Source: Bulleidia sp. | GTDB taxonomy: Bacteria > Bacillota_I > Bacilli_A > Erysipelotrichales > Erysipelotrichaceae | Assembly (NCBI GenBank): GCA_016293365.1 | Contig: JAEDEK010000049.1 | Location: 1-13,230 of the forward strand | Length of the DNA stretch: 13,230 nt | Direction: 5' to 3' | In this document: positions 5,990-13,121 of the stretch, one piece after another | Numbering within the stretch: position 1 is the first letter of the stretch | How the letters are laid out: each line of letters begins with the position of its first letter | The notes under the pieces: model-generated | What the model saw: the letters and a program-made list of their open reading frames with translations, nothing else | Told to the model about the DNA's origin: nothing | Database searches by the model: none | Translations under genes and position numbers: made by a program

Positions 5990-7210
5990 TCATTTCAGAC
6001 AGTCAGAAATGAAATCCCATGCAGTAAGTCCATCAGCACTGCATTCATTATTGAAGAAGTAAATCCAGCTCCAATGTCCGGAATACTGATAAGGAATACC
6101 GGTATTCTGCTTTGTTGCACGTCCGTTTTCATCCAGGAAATATGAGCCGGATGTATCTATGACATGATCTGTAACAGAAACATGAATATTTTCAGCCCCG
6201 GCTTTTTTCAGTCTTTCCAGTGTCGGTACTTCATGCTTTTCCGGGATGACCGTTGGATCATCCTTGGAATATACAAAATACAGTTTCTGCTTAGCCAGTA
6301 CATCAATCTGAGCATCCGTGATGCATGTATCCGGTACAGCTTCACATACAGGCACATAACCATCAAAAACTTTCGGATATTTCATCGCCAGCAGCATTGT
6401 CATATAGCCACCATTGGAGCAGCCTGCTACCACTGTCTTTTCCGTCTCGGTCCGGGCAAGATAATCACAGATCAGTTCCACCAGAGATTCCGTATAGAAG
6501 GATGTACCGTCCACGACGATCTGTCCCATATTTCTGTTGGCACAATCCCCAGTCCGATCCATCCAGTAGGTTGGACATTGCGGTACAAGGATATTGGCTT
6601 TCCCGACCGCTTTCTGAAATGCTTCTCTTTTCAGAACATCTGCCTTATTGGCTAACACTGCAATTCTTGGATCTGTCAATTCAGTTCCGCCTTCGCCGAT
6701 TCCATGCAGCCAGATGACTGTACGATCACTGCCGCCTTCCGGTTCAAAGTGAGCATATCTATATGTCACACCATCGGATGCTGTGAATGTATCAATGCTC
6801 CAGTCATCCGCCTGTGTAACAAAGTCATCCATTGTACAGATGATTGTCTGATCCCCATATTTGATTTTCATTTCATATGGCTGTGACCATGTATTGAAGA
6901 ATGAATGAAAATCAAACAACAATGGACATCCATGTTCCGGATCCTCATTGAGTTTCAGAATAATGGAAGAACTTTTTTCTTCACATCTGTTTCCATCACC
7001 ATCCACATAGTACACATCTTCCACCGTTCTTTTTTCTTCCATCACAACAACAGGGAATTCAGGTGCCTTTGAAAAATCCGTTACCTGCTTTGTTTCAGTC
7101 ACTGTAAAACAGGATGGATCGATCTTTTCAACTGCAGTATCAAAGTCAAGTCTGACTTCATCTGTGACACAGTTGTAGTCATAGCCATGTACATAAACAG
7201 TCTTTTTCAT
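5990..7210 (-). CDS. Alpha/beta-hydrolase esterase with N-terminal Ig-like domain
   Basis: The 406-residue product has two parts. Residues 1 to about 120 form a beta-rich domain like the Ig-like N-terminal domain of EstA-type esterases (VYVHGYDYNCVTDEVRLDFD, SIILKLN). From about 145 a prolyl-oligopeptidase/PHB-depolymerase-like hydrolase follows: LHGIGEGG (168-175, oxyanion region), nucleophile elbow GCSNGG with Ser265, the acid Asp at 317 or 318 (SKDDPTV), and catalytic His379 (SGHWSW). It probably cleaves carboxyl esters. No signal peptide is seen, unlike many secreted relatives. The ATG at 7210 lies 1 nt after the nitroreductase stop (TGATATG), so it is probably translationally coupled; a TTG at 7228 is a less likely start. 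It is second in a two-gene operon. Confidence 0.88.
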   Translation of the reverse strand: MKKTVYVHGYDYNCVTDEVRLDFDTAVEKIDPSCFTVTETKQVTDFSKAPEFPVVVMEEKRTVEDVYYVDGDGNRCEEKSSSIILKLNEDPEHGCPLLFDFHSFFNTWSQPYEMKIKYGDQTIICTMDDFVTQADDWSIDTFTASDGVTYRYAHFEPEGGSDRTVIWLHGIGEGGTELTDPRIAVLANKADVLKREAFQKAVGKANILVPQCPTYWMDRTGDCANRNMGQIVVDGTSFYTESLVELICDYLARTETEKTVVAGCSNGGYMTMLLAMKYPKVFDGYVPVCEAVPDTCITDAQIDVLAKQKLYFVYSKDDPTVIPEKHEVPTLERLKKAGAENIHVSVTDHVIDTSGSYFLDENGRATKQNTGIPYQYSGHWSWIYFFNNECSADGLTAWDFISDCLK

Positions 7211-7211
7211 A

Positions 7212-7736
7212 TCAGTCTGCTCTGACAATGTAGTCAGCCTTTCTTGGGGCAGGTTCTTTTACACCGCCTTCATCACGATATCCAAGAACAAGGTTGCAGA
7301 TACCTTCGTATTCTTCACCCAGTCCCCACTTTCTCATATACGCTTTGCCTTCTTCCGTTTCATACATTTCCTTTGCACGGAATACATAACAGGAATCCAC
7401 TCCCAATGCATGTGCCGCATTGATGATATTGGATGCAGCAAGCACGCCATCATGCACATATGTATGCACATTTCGATCTGCGAAAATTTCAATGAGTGTC
7501 GGCGCCTGGAAGAATCCGTTTCCTTCTCTGCCAACCGATGACATGTTCAGCCTTCCAAGCTCTGTAATCAGGTCACGATTCTGTGTTACTACGATCCTCG
7601 CACTCTGCTTTCCCATTCCACTTGGCGCATATGTACCGGCTTCCAGTATTGCATTCAGTGTTTCTTCGTCAATCTGCCGGTCTGTATATTTACGGCAGGA
7701 TCTTCTTGTTTTCAGATCAATGATTGTTTCTTTCAT
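7212..7736 (-). CDS. Nitroreductase-family FMN oxidoreductase
   Basis: The 174-residue protein belongs to the nitroreductase family (PF00881). It starts with the FMN-phosphate-binding KTRRSCRKYTDRQID, then EAGTYAPSGMGKQSARIVVT (substrate/FMN loop), DGVLAASNIINAAHALGVDS and ILGYR-like LVLGYRDE near the end. Such enzymes bind FMN and use NAD(P)H to reduce nitro groups, quinones or other acceptors in the cytosol. The length is at the short end for the family. The ATG at 7736 follows AAAGGAG at 7-nt spacing. The ATG at 7754 is rejected because it overlaps this site and lies only about 2 bp downstream of the TATAAT box. It is first in an operon with the esterase, whose start lies 1 nt past its stop. 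The pairing might reflect modification of a plant or drug substrate by ester cleavage and reduction, an inference. Confidence 0.93.
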   Translation of the reverse strand: MKETIIDLKTRRSCRKYTDRQIDEETLNAILEAGTYAPSGMGKQSARIVVTQNRDLITELGRLNMSSVGREGNGFFQAPTLIEIFADRNVHTYVHDGVLAASNIINAAHALGVDSCYVFRAKEMYETEEGKAYMRKWGLGEEYEGICNLVLGYRDEGGVKEPAPRKADYIVRAD

Positions 7737-7755
7737 CTTGTTACTCCTTTGCATT

Positions 7756-7761
7756 ATTATA
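7756..7761 (-). promoter_or_regulatory. -10 box of the nitroreductase-esterase operon
   Basis: A perfect TATAAT on the minus strand sits 19 bp upstream of the nitroreductase start, predicting a very short leader that still contains AAAGGAG. The -35 region (GAAAAA at 17 bp) is weak. Confidence 0.55.
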
Positions 7762-7798
7762 CCGTAAAACTTATTCCTTTTTTCTTTTTCCCATTAAG

Positions 7799-7820
7799 AA
7801 AAGGAGATTTCTCTCCTTTT
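7799..7820 (-). terminator. Terminator of the desulfoferrodoxin gene
   Basis: AAAAGGAGA (7799-7807) and TCTCCTTTT (7812-7820) form a perfect 9-bp stem with loop TTTC, starting 8 nt after the stop codon on the minus strand. The T-tract is largely part of the stem (CCTTTTCTT). Confidence 0.75.
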
Positions 7821-7828
7821 GTGTAAAA

Positions 7829-8203
7829 TCAGAGTTCTGTCTTCCAAAGACCATGCAGGTTGCAGTAAGCATAAACCGCAACAGGCTTTTCATCACCGAA
7901 TGTGAATGTAACTGTTGGAGCATCGCCTGGCTTGAGAGCCTTGCGGTATACACCACAGCATGTTTCCAGAACGATCCATGGAATGTAGTGAGCATCCACC
8001 ATTGGATGATCCACTGCACCGACATTGACCTTGACTGTGTTTCCTTCCACTGTTGCGACTGGTACATGCTTTTCACCAGCACCATCAGATGTATTCGGAA
8101 CCATTTCAACCATCTGTTCACCACAGCATGTTACAGGAACGAAAGAATCATTTACCATTTCAATGATCTGGCCACAATGTTTGCACTCATAAAACTTAAC
8201 CAT
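7829..8203 (-). CDS. dfx: Desulfoferrodoxin (superoxide reductase)
   Basis: The 124-residue protein carries both metal sites of a two-iron desulfoferrodoxin. The N-terminal desulforedoxin-type Fe(SCys)4 site has C7, C10 (CKHC) and C26, C27 (TCCGE). The C-terminal superoxide reductase site has H46 preceded by E44-K45 (EKHVPV), H66 (DHPM), H72 (HYIPW), and C114 and H117 (CNLHGLW). It reduces superoxide to hydrogen peroxide in the cytosol without making oxygen, a standard oxygen defence of anaerobes, with electrons usually from rubredoxin. Length and ligand set are complete. The ATG at 8203 follows AAGGAGAA. It has its own promoter and terminator and lies between the transglutaminase-like and nitroreductase genes. 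Confidence 0.97.
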   Translation of the reverse strand: MVKFYECKHCGQIIEMVNDSFVPVTCCGEQMVEMVPNTSDGAGEKHVPVATVEGNTVKVNVGAVDHPMVDAHYIPWIVLETCCGVYRKALKPGDAPTVTFTFGDEKPVAVYAYCNLHGLWKTEL

Positions 8204-8223
8204 AATATTCTGTTCTCCTTTTC

Positions 8224-8238
8224 GAAGGTATATCCTTC
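8224..8238 (-). promoter_or_regulatory. Inverted repeat in the desulfoferrodoxin leader
   Basis: GAAGG and CCTTC flank five A/T bases in the predicted transcribed leader, just after the -10 box and before the ribosome binding site. Its position would suit a repressor operator or a small RNA hairpin. The regulator is not identifiable. Confidence 0.35.
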
Positions 8239-8250
8239 TTCTGTACTTTC

Positions 8251-8278
8251 AGTATAGCGTGAATGAGTAACATTGCAA
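8251..8278 (-). promoter_or_regulatory. Promoter of the desulfoferrodoxin gene
   Basis: On the minus strand TTGCAA (8273-8278) and TATACT (8251-8256) are separated by 16 bp. The promoter lies between the stop of the transglutaminase-like gene (8288) and the dfx start. No terminator is seen in between, so read-through from upstream is also possible. Confidence 0.7.
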
Positions 8279-8287
8279 CCGAAATGC

Positions 8288-9631
8288 TCAGAGAATCCGG
8301 ATTTCAATTTCTTCCGTTTCATGGTGGACGTACTGACACGGAATACCCTCATCCGCATACTCGATTTCACCATTCTGATTATCATATGGGTCATTTTCCA
8401 GATATGTCTTTGCAGGCACTCTTGTTCCCTGAAAAGCACTGGAACATGGAATACGGAACGGATCCAGGCATCCGAAATAGAAATCTCTTCTTTCTTCATT
8501 TCCCGCTCTGTATGCACTGCCGCCAAAAGAACAGTCGGCATACAACCATCCATAAGGCTCGATATAGAATCTTGCCCAGTCATGATTGCCGATATGCAGT
8601 GGTGTTGCATACAGTCCTGCCTGCCATGTTGCCGGAATCCCCGCCATACGACAAAGCGTAATGAATGTCAACGCCTGTACACCGCAATCCCCTTTCATGG
8701 AAGTCGTACAGTATTGAGGAATGGATGGAAGAGTTACATATCTTCTCATAAACGAATACATGATATGAGAAGTAATATAGTCATAGATCTTTCGCGCCTT
8801 GATCAAAGGGTTGGTTTCCTCACCAATGATTTCTTTCAGTAAAGATCTCAGATCATCTGTAAAGACGATATGCGGTTTGACTTCTTCCAGACATTTTAAA
8901 GGATGATAGTCTGTTACAGCAGATGGATCCAGTGGTACATACTTCATATGATTGAGGAAGGAGTATTCTACAGTGAACCTTTCACCTTTCTTATATGGCT
9001 TTTCAAAGTATACACATCTCTGTTCCACTTCATTATCATTAACCATACCTTCATGAGACATGGAAATGATCTGCAGCTCTTCCACCTGTGCATATTCCTT
9101 TGGCACAGGCAGCCATACACGGACTGTCTTTCCTTCCTTTTCATAAGCAGGATCAATCCAGATGGAACTCTTTACATGAATCCGACAGGAAAGTTCTCCC
9201 TTTTCCTTCATCGCTGCGATTGTTTCATCCAGAAGCTTCGCGCCGGCATCCTCCGTATGATCCACATACCTTTGGGCATAATTCAGTCTTGTCTTGATCA
9301 GATTTTCAAAGAAGTTGTTTTTCAAATACATCTGTCCTTCTTTGAAAATGAATTCAAAGGCTGAATCAGCAAACAGTGCATCGAATTCCTCATCTTTAAA
9401 ATCTGAGATTCTTTCACGCAGAATATCCAGTGCCTGTTGTTTTGTATAGATAAAATCCAGAGGCATTCTGGCAATGATTTCCTTTTCCAGCTTCAGTCGT
9501 TCCTTTAACATGGACGGAAGATCCTTCTGCAGCCTTTGATCAATGATCTGATTCATCAGTTCAAACTGACCATTCCACTTGAGTTTGAGAAGGTCTTCCG
9601 GTAATGGTGTATTCAGTACTCTGATATCCAT
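8288..9631 (-). CDS. Transglutaminase-like domain protein, cytosolic
   Basis: The 447-residue protein has a papain-like transglutaminase core (PF01841) near its C-terminus with the full triad: C316 in MKGDCGVQA, H350 in GNHDWARFY and D366 in YADCSFGG. In front lie a charged, helical region (about 1-145) and a beta-rich stretch (about 148-235, IHVKSSIWI, KTVRVWLPVP, FTVEYSF) like the Ig-type domains that precede such cores. Bacterial members usually act as cysteine proteases, peptidases or amidases rather than protein cross-linkers. No signal peptide or membrane segment is seen, so it is probably intracellular. The ATG at 9631 follows CAGGAG. A TATAAT at 9664-9669 may be its -10 box, although co-transcription with the deformylase 47 bp upstream is possible. 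The substrate is unknown. Confidence 0.88.
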   Translation of the reverse strand: MDIRVLNTPLPEDLLKLKWNGQFELMNQIIDQRLQKDLPSMLKERLKLEKEIIARMPLDFIYTKQQALDILRERISDFKDEEFDALFADSAFEFIFKEGQMYLKNNFFENLIKTRLNYAQRYVDHTEDAGAKLLDETIAAMKEKGELSCRIHVKSSIWIDPAYEKEGKTVRVWLPVPKEYAQVEELQIISMSHEGMVNDNEVEQRCVYFEKPYKKGERFTVEYSFLNHMKYVPLDPSAVTDYHPLKCLEEVKPHIVFTDDLRSLLKEIIGEETNPLIKARKIYDYITSHIMYSFMRRYVTLPSIPQYCTTSMKGDCGVQALTFITLCRMAGIPATWQAGLYATPLHIGNHDWARFYIEPYGWLYADCSFGGSAYRAGNEERRDFYFGCLDPFRIPCSSAFQGTRVPAKTYLENDPYDNQNGEIEYADEGIPCQYVHHETEEIEIRIL

Positions 9632-9663
9632 AGTGTTTTTCTCCTGTTTTTATGATTTTATGT

Positions 9664-9669
9664 ATTATA
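9664..9669 (-). promoter_or_regulatory. Possible -10 box of the transglutaminase-like gene
   Basis: TATAAT on the minus strand lies 10 bp after the deformylase stop and 32 bp before the transglutaminase-like start. The -35 region is poor (GTATTG at 17 bp, inside the deformylase gene). Confidence 0.4.
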
Positions 9670-9678
9670 CAACAGAAC

Positions 9679-10089
9679 CTAGATCACAATACCATCGCAG
9701 TGATCGATTTCATGCTGAACAATCTGGGCAGGCCAGCCTGTCAGCTTCAGCTTCTGTTTTTTCCAGTTGATATCCATATAGGATACGGATATGGACTGAT
9801 AACGCACGGTCGGACGAAGTCCGCTTAAGCTGAGGCATCCTTCCTGTGTTTCATAGCGTCCGCTTCTGCTTTCAATTACCGGATTGAACATGGCAATGTT
9901 CATCACACCGGTATTGACAACAATGATCCGTTTATTGATGCCGATCATATTGGCTGCCATACCGACACAGGCAGCAGCATTTGCAAAAAGCGTATCCAGA
10001 AGATCTTTTCCGATCGGAATATCCTGTTTTTCTGCAGGAACTGATTTCCGGGAAAGAATCATCACATCTTTTACAACTTGTCTGATCAT
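9679..10089 (-). CDS. Atypical short peptide deformylase-like protein
   Basis: The 136-residue protein has deformylase motif 2 EGCLS with metal ligand C85 and motif 3 QHEIDH with H126, E127 and H130, so the metal site is complete. A deformylase (PF01327) removes the formyl group from the initiator Met of new proteins. Motif 1, normally GhGhAAxQ, reads CVGMAANM (41-48): the first Gly is Cys and the Gln, which hydrogen-bonds the formyl-peptide intermediate, is Met. The protein stops directly after the HExDH region (HCDGIVI) and lacks a C-terminal helix or extension. It may be a second deformylase with altered activity rather than the housekeeping one. The ATG at 10089 follows AAAGGA at 8-nt spacing; an upstream in-frame start at 10149 lacks support. 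It uses TAG as stop and lies 37 bp after the ASCH gene. Confidence 0.87.
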   Translation of the reverse strand: MIRQVVKDVMILSRKSVPAEKQDIPIGKDLLDTLFANAAACVGMAANMIGINKRIIVVNTGVMNIAMFNPVIESRSGRYETQEGCLSLSGLRPTVRYQSISVSYMDINWKKQKLKLTGWPAQIVQHEIDHCDGIVI

Positions 10090-10126
10090 GTAATATATCC
10101 TTTCTGCACATGCAACGCGACATTTT

Positions 10127-10573
10127 TTATACTTTATATACAAGCTCAAATTCTTCTGTGACTACCATCACATCATGCAGATCAAACGGAAGACCATATG
10201 TTTCATATTCCTTTTTGAAGAAATATTCATGTACCGCCTTCCAGTATGTCAAGGTACGATCTCCTTCGCCTTCTTTATAGGCATGATCTTCACTGACTTC
10301 ATAAAACGGTATAACTGCCACCTGAGTTGTGCGGATGATGCAGAGAGCTTCCTCCTTACTATTCAGGATGACGCTGTATTCCCCTTCCTTCGGCAATGGT
10401 TCATTGTCGATTTCATACAGGCGGTATGCAGAAGCTGTAGCAGTTTTTCTGCCTTTTAAGACAAGTCCTGCCAGTTCATCTCCTGTTCCACCAAACTGCC
10501 ATGCCTGATATGGCTGATCCGTATTCTTTCCTGTTTCCTGACAGTATTTTTCCCATAACTGTTTTGCATTCAT
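10127..10573 (-). CDS. ASCH-domain protein
   Basis: The 148-residue protein fits the ASCH family (PF04266; COG4405-like). Typical features are the start LWEKYCQE, AWQFGGTGDELAGLVLKG followed by RKTATASA (the conserved G-x-K-x-x-T/S region), EYSVILNS, CIIRTT, the VSEDHAYKEGEGDRTLTYW segment and a closing F.VTEEFELVY-like strand. ASCH domains have a PUA-like fold and are thought to bind RNA or modified nucleotides; some relatives act as RNases or amidohydrolases on acetylcytidine. The cellular role here is not known. The ATG at 10573 follows AAGAGG at close spacing. A TATGAT box lies upstream at about 10592-10597 with a weak -35. It may be the first gene of a unit continuing into the deformylase. 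Confidence 0.9.
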   Translation of the reverse strand: MNAKQLWEKYCQETGKNTDQPYQAWQFGGTGDELAGLVLKGRKTATASAYRLYEIDNEPLPKEGEYSVILNSKEEALCIIRTTQVAVIPFYEVSEDHAYKEGEGDRTLTYWKAVHEYFFKKEYETYGLPFDLHDVMVVTEEFELVYKV

Positions 10574-10628
10574 AATGATTACCTCTTTATTCTGCAAACA
10601 TCATATCATTTCAACACTGTTTTCCAGT

Positions 10629-10656
10629 AAAAAATGACTGTGGAAGCACAGCCATT
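10629..10656 (-). terminator. Terminator of the ATP-grasp gene
   Basis: On the minus strand AATGGCTGTG and CACAGTCATT form a 10-bp stem (one G-T pair) with loop CTTC, then T from 10634 to 10629. The stem starts within the TAA stop codon of the ATP-grasp gene (10655-10657). Confidence 0.88.
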
Positions 10657-11839
10657 AACAGATCACATCCTCGTAGAACTGATTCATTGTATCCTCATCA
10701 TCAAAGACTGCAAGATACATGTAATCACCCATTGTTGAAGCAAGTGCTTCATCCACAGGTCCATAATCCTTCAGACAGTATCCGTATTTCTGGAAGATCT
10801 CATCTTCACTGTATGTAAATTCTCTGCCATATCTTCTCCCCGCAAAGGCACAGTAGCCATTACGCACCTTTGGCTGCAGAGAAGAATCATAGGCAATCAT
10901 ATCCGCATAGATCTTATATACATTTGTATTACCGGCATAGTTCATCATATCCGGTGTAATCCCGCCGCATGGACGCATATTGACTTCCAATGCTACGACA
11001 TCTCCAGCCTTACCGATATGCTGATCAGAGTTAAGACGGAAGAATTCAAAATGTACAAATCTGTTTTTCACGCCGAAGCTTCTGACAGTTGCCCTGCCGG
11101 CTGCTTTCAGATCATCCGGAATTTCACTGGTGACATGATATGCTGCATTGTCATTGTTATTGACGATATCCATGATGGAAATCGGCGATACCGTTCCGGA
11201 TTCAAAGATCGGATCTCCGTTGGAATCAACGATTGCATCATAGGAATCCACCACACCATTAATGAATTCTTCCATGATATACAGAATATCCGGATCTTTT
11301 GTCGCAAAGAAATATTCCAGATCCTGTTGATTTTCAATCTTATGTGTATCAGAAGCGCCGACGCCATTATCCGGTTTTGTACATAACGGATAACCCACTT
11401 CCTCAATAAACTGCATGCATCCATCCCAGTCATCCACAAGATGATATCTTGCTGTTGGAATACCGGCAGCCTGATAGTACTTCTTCATATTGGACTTATG
11501 GCGGAACACCTCAATCTCATCTTTCTGGAAGCCGCTTGTAATATGGAAATCAGTTCTGAGCATGGCATCTCTTTCCAGCCAGTACTCATTGTTAGATTCC
11601 AGCCAGTCAATTCTGCCATGTTTGAAAATAAAGAAGGCAACCGCACGATAGACGGATTCATAGTTTTCCAGACTGTCAACCTTATAGTATTCATTCAGGC
11701 TGTCCTTCAGTTGTTGACTCAGCTCATTGTAAGGCTGATCCCCGATTCCCAGTACGTTGATTCCATTGTTTTTTAATTCCCGACAGAACATCCACTAATT
11801 CGTCGGAAAATTCGGTGATATGAATACAAAATTCGTCAT
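10655..11839 (-). pseudogene. ATP-grasp enzyme gene interrupted by a premature amber codon
   Basis: From the ATG at 11839, which has AAGGAAGG upstream, the frame reads MTNFVFISPNFPTN, then TAG at codon 15 (11795-11797), then WMFCRELKNNGINVLGIGD and on without a break to TAA at 10655-10657. In relatives a tyrosine sits at the TAG position (NFPxxYW), so one base change explains it. The body is intact: lid and glycine loop CTKPDNGVGASDTH, YIMEEFINGVVDSYDA, and metal-binding LEVNMRPCGG. These mark a carbamoyl-phosphate-synthase/biotin-carboxylase-like ATP-grasp ligase that joins a carboxylate to an amine or thiol using ATP; the substrates are unknown. Restart at ATG 11791 (378 residues) is possible, but it has no ribosome binding site and would remove the first beta strand. 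The promoter and terminator are intact. A sequencing error is possible. Confidence 0.82.
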
Positions 11840-11868
11840 AAGCGTTTTTTCCTTCCTTTTATTGGCTC

Positions 11869-11897
11869 ATTATATCGGGTGTATTACTCAAAAACAA
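11869..11897 (-). promoter_or_regulatory. Promoter of the ATP-grasp gene
   Basis: On the minus strand TTGTTT (11892-11897), a 17-bp spacer and a perfect TATAAT (11869-11874) precede AAGGAAGG and the ATG at 11839. This supports 11839, not 11791, as the ancestral start. Confidence 0.75.
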
Positions 11898-11921
11898 TGA
11901 ATTATGTAAACTTTTTCTTAT

Positions 11922-11961
11922 TTGAAAGTTAATTTCAAGTTTCTTTTCAGTAACACGTTAC
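11922..11961 (-). promoter_or_regulatory. Two inverted repeats upstream of the ATP-grasp promoter
   Basis: TTGAAA-5-TTTCAA (11922-11938) and GTAAC-2-GTTAC (11950-11961) lie 25-64 bp upstream of the -35 box, between it and the previous operon's terminator. They are placed where an activator or repressor could bind, but no regulator family is recognised. Confidence 0.3.
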
Positions 11962-11972
11962 ACCAATGCCTG

Positions 11973-12000
11973 AAAAAAAGTGCTTCCACAAGGGAAACAC
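11973..12000 (-). terminator. Terminator of the flavodoxin-ECF operon
   Basis: On the minus strand GTGTTTCC, loop CTTGT, GGAAGCAC form an 8-bp stem (one T-G pair) followed by seven T (11979-11973). It starts 6 nt after the TAA of the ECF gene. Confidence 0.9.
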
Positions 12001-12006
12001 CATTTC

Positions 12007-12555
12007 TTAAGCCTGGGCTGTATTGACTGTAAAACGTTTGATACCTGCCTTGTCCAAAGATACCATGATGACTGGAATCAGAACAAGCTGTAAGGCAATG
12101 CCAGGAACTGCATTCAACAATGCTCCTGCAAGGAATGCCTGGAATGTAAATGCACCACCGCTGACACCAAGCAGAATCATCATTGCTGCACCCCATACGA
12201 TTCTTCCACCGATCATTGCCAGTACAAGACATCTGTACAGTGCCTTGACACACTGCCATCTGGAATGTTCATACAGAAATCCTGCAAGGAATCCATATGT
12301 CATCAGTTCAAATGCCATGGCTGTTGCGGTTGGAAACATTGGTGGCATACCAAACATCATGGATCTTAATACCGGAACAATCAGACCCACAACCAGACCA
12401 TACTGCCAGCCACAGATAAAGCCACATAACAGGACTGGAATATGCATTGGACATAACATGCTTCCAATCTGTGGAATCTGTCCTGTTACAAATGGCAGGA
12501 CAATGCCAAGCGCCAGGAACATACCTGACAATACAAGTTTCTTGAGATTCTTCAT
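12007..12555 (-). CDS. ECF transporter S component, substrate unknown
   Basis: The 182-residue membrane protein has about six hydrophobic segments. It starts MKNLKKLVLSGMFLALGIVL, an S-component-like basic start with small residues on helix 1 for docking to the EcfT subunit. QIPQIGSMLCPMHIPVLLCG, YGLVVGLIVPVLRSMMFG and FPTATAMAFELMTYGF follow, the pattern of the ECF S-component family (PF12822-like). S components capture a vitamin or related micronutrient and work with a shared EcfA-EcfA'-EcfT energizing module encoded elsewhere. The substrate cannot be told; the flavoprotein next to it makes a flavin or redox cofactor conceivable, but this is weak. The ATG at 12555 is 3 nt after the upstream TAG, and GAAGG within the upstream gene's end is the ribosome binding site. 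It forms a tight two-gene operon with the flavodoxin gene. Confidence 0.88.
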   Translation of the reverse strand: MKNLKKLVLSGMFLALGIVLPFVTGQIPQIGSMLCPMHIPVLLCGFICGWQYGLVVGLIVPVLRSMMFGMPPMFPTATAMAFELMTYGFLAGFLYEHSRWQCVKALYRCLVLAMIGGRIVWGAAMMILLGVSGGAFTFQAFLAGALLNAVPGIALQLVLIPVIMVSLDKAGIKRFTVNTAQA

Positions 12556-12558
12556 TTC

Positions 12559-13095
12559 CTATACCTTCTTTCCCATTTCATATGCCTGTGCCACTGCAGG
12601 ATGACCGGCTACTTCCCCTTGTCCACTGACACCTCCGGCAAACACCTCACCTTTTAACTGTGCCTGTTCGAAGCAGTCAATCCATCCCTGGATCCCGTTT
12701 ACTGTACCGACAGGGGTGTCTTTCTCATTTTCCGCAGCCGTACACAGAACATAAATATCCCTGAAATCATATGGATAACTGTACAGTGGATTGGTACGGT
12801 CAAGCAGAGTTTTCATCTTGCCGCTCATACCAAAGAAATATACCGGTGTCGCAAAAACAATGACATCTGCTGTCTTCATCTTTTCTGCAAGTTCCACTGC
12901 ATCATCTTTGAGAACACAGGTCCCTGTTTTATGACAAGCCATGCAACCGATACAGTAATCGATCTTCTTACCGGCAAGTGACTCATACATCACTTCATTT
13001 CCGGCTTCCTGTGCACCCTTCATGAATGCATGTGCCAGCACATCCGAATTACTGGATGAGCGCAGGCTGGCGCTGATGATCAGTACTTTTTTCAT
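12559..13095 (-). CDS. Flavodoxin-fold NAD(P)H-dependent FMN reductase, iron-sulfur flavoprotein-like
   Basis: The 178-residue protein has a flavodoxin-like fold of the PF03358/PF02525 type. It contains the phosphate-binding loop SASLRSSSNSD (8-18), the flavin loop ATPVYFFGMSGKMKTLLDR, and a late segment with AAENE and KGEVFAGGVSGQGE. A compact cysteine cluster C48-x2-C51-x2-C54-x5-C60 matches the 4Fe-4S motif of archaeal/clostridial iron-sulfur flavoproteins (CX2CX2CX4-7C), so it may carry both FMN and an iron-sulfur cluster and handle electrons or reduce quinones or oxygen species. The ATG at 13095 follows GGAGG (about 13102-13106); a TTG at 13110 is rejected. It is first in an operon with the ECF S component and is driven by a MerR-type promoter. 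It ends in TAG. Confidence 0.9.
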   Translation of the reverse strand: MKKVLIISASLRSSSNSDVLAHAFMKGAQEAGNEVMYESLAGKKIDYCIGCMACHKTGTCVLKDDAVELAEKMKTADVIVFATPVYFFGMSGKMKTLLDRTNPLYSYPYDFRDIYVLCTAAENEKDTPVGTVNGIQGWIDCFEQAQLKGEVFAGGVSGQGEVAGHPAVAQAYEMGKKV

Positions 13096-13121
13096 TACAC
13101 ACCTCCACAATCAGTATCCAT

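Noticed and set aside
8152..8842. Long open frames overlapping the transglutaminase-like gene on both strands
   Set aside because: They have no recognisable domain or ribosome binding site and conflict with a clear enzyme frame with a complete catalytic triad.
9679..10149. A longer deformylase starting at 10149
   Set aside because: The added residues (MSLYIKYKKCRVACAERIYY) have no family counterpart and would overlap the ASCH gene end, while AAAGGA sits correctly before the ATG at 10089.
1125..11797. Reassignment of TAG to an amino acid, suggested by in-frame TAG codons in the 688-1352 and 10655-11839 genes
   Set aside because: TAG is used as an ordinary stop by the deformylase (9679-9681) and the flavodoxin gene (12559-12561), where the proteins end at the expected place.
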